NCBI GenBank assembly: GCA_030601715.1
Contig: JAUWBL010000067.1
Coordinates: 1-6,252, forward strand
Direction of reading: 5' to 3'
Origin: Candidatus Geothermarchaeota archaeon
GTDB taxonomy: Archaea > Thermoproteota > Nitrososphaeria > Geothermarchaeales > JAUWBL01
Length of the DNA: 6,252 nucleotides
Shown here: in pieces, positions 4,709 to 6,252 of the stretch
Numbering within the stretch: the first letter of the stretch is position 1
How the letters are laid out: every line of letters starts with the position of its first letter
The notes under the pieces: generated by a model
What the model was told of the DNA's origin: nothing
Database searches by the model: none
What the model saw: the letters and a program-made list of their open reading frames with translations, nothing else
Made by a program: the position numbers and the translations under genes

Positions 4709-4726
4709 ATTTATGCCGAATTTATG
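4709..4726. repeat. Direct repeat ATTTATG, one helical turn apart
   Basis: ATTTATG occurs at 4709-4715 and 4720-4726, a spacing of 11 bases. It sits in the AT-rich stretch between the broken reverse-strand gene and the ArsR-type regulator. It could be a pair of protein-binding half-sites or a TATA element read on the reverse strand. Confidence 0.3.
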
Positions 4727-4778
4727 GGTTTTTGGAAACGAATGTTCCGCCGTAAGGAGAACAAAGGTTCTGAAGAAG

Positions 4779-4788
4779 GCAAATAAGC
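4779..4788 (+). promoter_or_regulatory. TATA-like box of the ArsR-type regulator gene
   Basis: GCAAATAAGC is centred about 30 bases before the ATG at 4816 (and 24 before the TTG at 4807), and no ribosome-binding site lies between. This is the arrangement of a leaderless archaeal transcript. Inferred from composition and spacing. Confidence 0.45.
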
Positions 4789-4815
4789 ACATAGATTCTG
4801 TCAGATTTGGGCCGC

Positions 4816-5523
4816 ATGAAATCTATCGACGTCTGGAAGGCTCTCTCTAACAAGTCCAGAGTCGCCATCTTACGTGAGCTCTACCGGAAGCCCCGCAGCA
4901 TGAAGGAACTGAGCGGAATTCTGGATCTAGGGACTTCCACCATCAGACAACACCTCGCCCAGCTCGAGCGCGCGGGCCTCATCACCTCCTTCGAGGTCAA
5001 GAGCCCCCGCGTAGGAAGACCAGCTCTCTACTATCGAGCCACGAAGGATGCCCCCCTCACCGTCTACCCCAAGCGAACGTATCTGCCGCTCTTGAGAAGC
5101 CTCCTAGGGAAGATGGTTCAGCAGGCAGGGGAAGACAAGACCAAGGAGAGCCTTCGTGAAATCGGATCCACTATGGCCGAAGAGATGATTCGCAGCATCG
5201 AGGTGGAGCAGAACATCCGTCAGTGGTCACTCCAACTCTTCAAGGAGGTTGTCGTCGAGAACTATTTCGCAGAAATGGGTGTGGAGCCTGAAGTTGTGTC
5301 AGTCACCGAGAACAGCATCACTTTCCAGGAAAACAATTGCGTCGTGCTCGATTTGGCCCTGCAGCATCCCGACCTGATCTGCGACGCCCTCGATGAGGGA
5401 GTGCACGAGGGATTGTGTCACGCCATGAACCCTTCCTGGAACATCAAGAAAGACCTCTGCGTGGGTCACGGAGACGAGATCTGTCGGTTCACGGTTACCA
5501 CCGAAAGAGAGACCGAAGCCTAG
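4816..5523 (+). CDS. ArsR-type HTH regulator with SufR-like cysteine-rich C-terminus
   Basis: Residues 1-80 form a winged helix-turn-helix of the ArsR/DeoR kind: VWKALSNKSRVAILRELYRK, then LGTSTIRQHLAQLERAGLI as the recognition helix region and GRPALYYR as wing. The C-terminal part (about 145-230) has five cysteines at 175, 189, 201, 215 and 223, in the arrangement NNC..LIC..LC..DLCVGHGDEIC. A similar pattern occurs in SufR-like regulators, where cysteines hold an iron-sulfur cluster and the protein controls suf genes; V4R-type sensor domains also end in G-D-x-x-C. I therefore infer a metal, Fe-S or redox sensor, with ligand unproven. ATG 4816 (235 residues) is preferred; TTG 4807 would add three residues. 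No ribosome-binding site is seen and a TATA-like box lies about 30 bases upstream, so it may be leaderless. The PUA gene follows 57 bases later. Confidence 0.88.
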   Translation: MKSIDVWKALSNKSRVAILRELYRKPRSMKELSGILDLGTSTIRQHLAQLERAGLITSFEVKSPRVGRPALYYRATKDAPLTVYPKRTYLPLLRSLLGKMVQQAGEDKTKESLREIGSTMAEEMIRSIEVEQNIRQWSLQLFKEVVVENYFAEMGVEPEVVSVTENSITFQENNCVVLDLALQHPDLICDALDEGVHEGLCHAMNPSWNIKKDLCVGHGDEICRFTVTTERETEA

Positions 5524-5580
5524 AGCCTGTCCACGGCAGCAAGGAACATTTTTCCGAGTGACCCTACTCCTATCCTTGAG

Positions 5581-6066
5581 TTGAGGAGACACCAGATCAA
5601 GCTGAAGCGAGCGAAGGAGCTCATACGAAGGTCGTCGGAGCACTTCGCCGTCGATGTCCCCAAGCTGACCCGGGCGGAGAGCGTGGAACTCGACGGAATG
5701 GAGTTGCTCGTCGCAAACGATGTGCCCATGATTCTCGTGAACCATCAGTCCAACCTCTACATCCCCTTCCTTGGTGCTGTGGGCGACCAGGCGTCGTGCC
5801 CCTCCGTCACCGTGGACATGGGAGCGGTGCCTTACGTCGTGAATGGCGCCGACGTCATGGTCCCCGGTATCGTGGCCACAGACGACTTCGGCGAGGGTGA
5901 TGTTGTCTGCATCAAGACGGAGAAGCACCAGAAGATCATTGCGGTGGGCCGCGCCATCAAATCGTCCGAAGAGATACGGAGGTCCCGTGGAGGAAAGGGA
6001 ATAGAGAACCTCCACTACATAGGAGACCGCTACTGGAATGGAGTGAACGAGCTTTTCCCGAGATAG
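5581..6066 (+). CDS. MCT-1-like PUA-domain RNA-binding protein
   Basis: This 161-residue protein has the two-part architecture of archaeal MCT-1/Tma20-like proteins. An N-terminal pre-PUA region (about 1-70) includes VELDGMELLVANDVPMILVN. A PUA domain follows (about 76-152): VTVDMGAVPYVVNGADVMVP, then GIVATDDFGEGDVVCIKT and IIAVGRAIKSSEEI, ending GKGIENLHYIGDRYW. PUA domains bind structured RNA. The eukaryotic relatives MCTS1 and the N-terminus of eIF2D act on the ribosome in re-initiation and recycling; the archaeal role is not settled. Length is typical. The TTG start at 5581 is the only usual start codon in the frame before the conserved part and has no strong ribosome-binding site, so the true start is uncertain. 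It is 57 bases after the regulator on the same strand, possibly co-transcribed, although TTTTT (5550-5554) lies between. Confidence 0.9.
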   Translation: MRRHQIKLKRAKELIRRSSEHFAVDVPKLTRAESVELDGMELLVANDVPMILVNHQSNLYIPFLGAVGDQASCPSVTVDMGAVPYVVNGADVMVPGIVATDDFGEGDVVCIKTEKHQKIIAVGRAIKSSEEIRRSRGGKGIENLHYIGDRYWNGVNELFPR

Positions 6067-6127
6067 ACCCCCCAGTGGCGAGCCGGAGGGTCAACACATA
6101 ACAAATGCGCTACACGGAGCATAGTCG

Positions 6128-6138
6128 GCGTACTTTTC
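6128..6138 (+). promoter_or_regulatory. Possible TATA-like box before the terminal open frame
   Basis: GCGTACTTTTC is centred about 26 bases before the ATG at 6159, which would suit a leaderless transcript. The composition is only weakly TATA-like. Confidence 0.25.
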
Positions 6139-6158
6139 AACAGAATGATGGAATTATT

Positions 6159-6252
6159 ATGAAGGGCCGTCCCGACATGACTTCTCGTACTATTCAGAAT
6201 GTCGAGGAGGTTCGCCCCGAACCCAGAGAGTCCCCAGACGTGTTCGGGGTCC
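6159..6252 (+). CDS. Possible 5' end of a gene running out of the window
   Basis: From ATG 6159 the frame stays open to the window edge for 31 codons (MKGRPDMTSRTIQNVEEVRP and on). The encoded stretch is hydrophilic and matches nothing I recognise. A TATA-like element lies about 26 bases upstream and no ribosome-binding site is visible, so a leaderless start is conceivable. A short open frame at an edge is weak evidence. Confidence 0.25.
   Translation, partial: MKGRPDMTSRTIQNVEEVRPEPRESPDVFGV
6209..6249. repeat. Nested inverted repeats GGTTCG/CGAACC and CCCCGAAC/GTTCGGGG
   Basis: GGTTCG-CCC-CGAACC (6209-6223) is a perfect 6-bp inverted repeat with a 3-base loop. Its right arm overlaps CCCCGAAC (6215-6222), which is also perfectly complementary to GTTCGGGG (6242-6249). 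The same bases can therefore pair in two exclusive ways. Its meaning is unknown; the related sequence GAACC..GGTTC occurs at 3111-3126. Confidence 0.35.

Noticed and set aside
4434..4850. Forward frame of 138 residues between the tRNA and the regulator
   Set aside because: It overlaps the regulator start in another frame, has irregular composition, and is antisense to the more protein-like split reverse-strand gene.
1..6252. CRISPR array, transposase or insertion sequence
   Set aside because: No regularly spaced repeats, terminal inverted repeats or transposase-like proteins were found.

Overview
The window reads as archaeal DNA, moderately GC-rich. The marks are an archaeal TiaS, an archaeal Lsm/Sm protein, a DPSL-type ferritin-like protein, a stand-alone Lrp RAM domain, an MCT-1-like PUA protein, encoded CCA ends on both tRNAs, TATA-type promoter boxes with some apparently leaderless starts, and bulge-helix-bulge (BHB) tRNA introns. 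A very intron-rich tRNA suggests a Thermoproteota/TACK lineage, but I cannot place it more closely.

Layout. Positions 1-247 hold a small Lrp/AsnC effector-domain protein. A reverse-strand gene (490-948) encodes an unrecognised beta-rich protein with a C-terminal membrane-like segment. Divergent from it is tiaS (1123-2463), the agmatidine synthetase acting on tRNA-Ile2(CAU), followed by an Lsm gene (2535-2756) and tRNA-Ala(GGC) (2815-2892). Positions 2893-3138 hold only a hydrophobic open frame with no clear start. On the reverse strand lie a nine-cysteine mini-protein (3139-3288) with a palindrome beside its probable promoter, and a ferritin-like di-iron protein with a cysteine pair (3447-3932). 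Then comes the initiator tRNA-Met gene (4135-4286). Positions 4287-4815 contain a probable frameshifted gene for an exported protein (reverse strand) and promoter-like AT-rich sequence. The right end has an ArsR-type regulator with a Cys-rich SufR-like C-terminus (4816-5523), an MCT-1-like PUA protein (5581-6066) and possibly the start of another gene.

The outstanding item is the initiator tRNA-Met gene. It resolves into a complete 79-nt mature tRNA, including the archaeal initiator signatures A1:U72 and GGG/CCC in the anticodon stem, only if four introns (16, 12, 16 and 29 nt) are removed. Three of the four junctions lie in clean BHB motifs with a perfect 4-bp central helix; the fourth, canonical 37/38 intron has 3 of 4 pairs. 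The 5' exon is only four nucleotides long. The 5' leader carries a second copy of the acceptor 5' strand.

Functionally the window is dominated by translation and RNA metabolism (tiaS, Lsm, two tRNAs, PUA protein). It also has a metal/redox group (ferritin-like protein, Cys-rich mini-protein, Cys-rich regulator). Linking the regulator to the other two is inference from proximity only.
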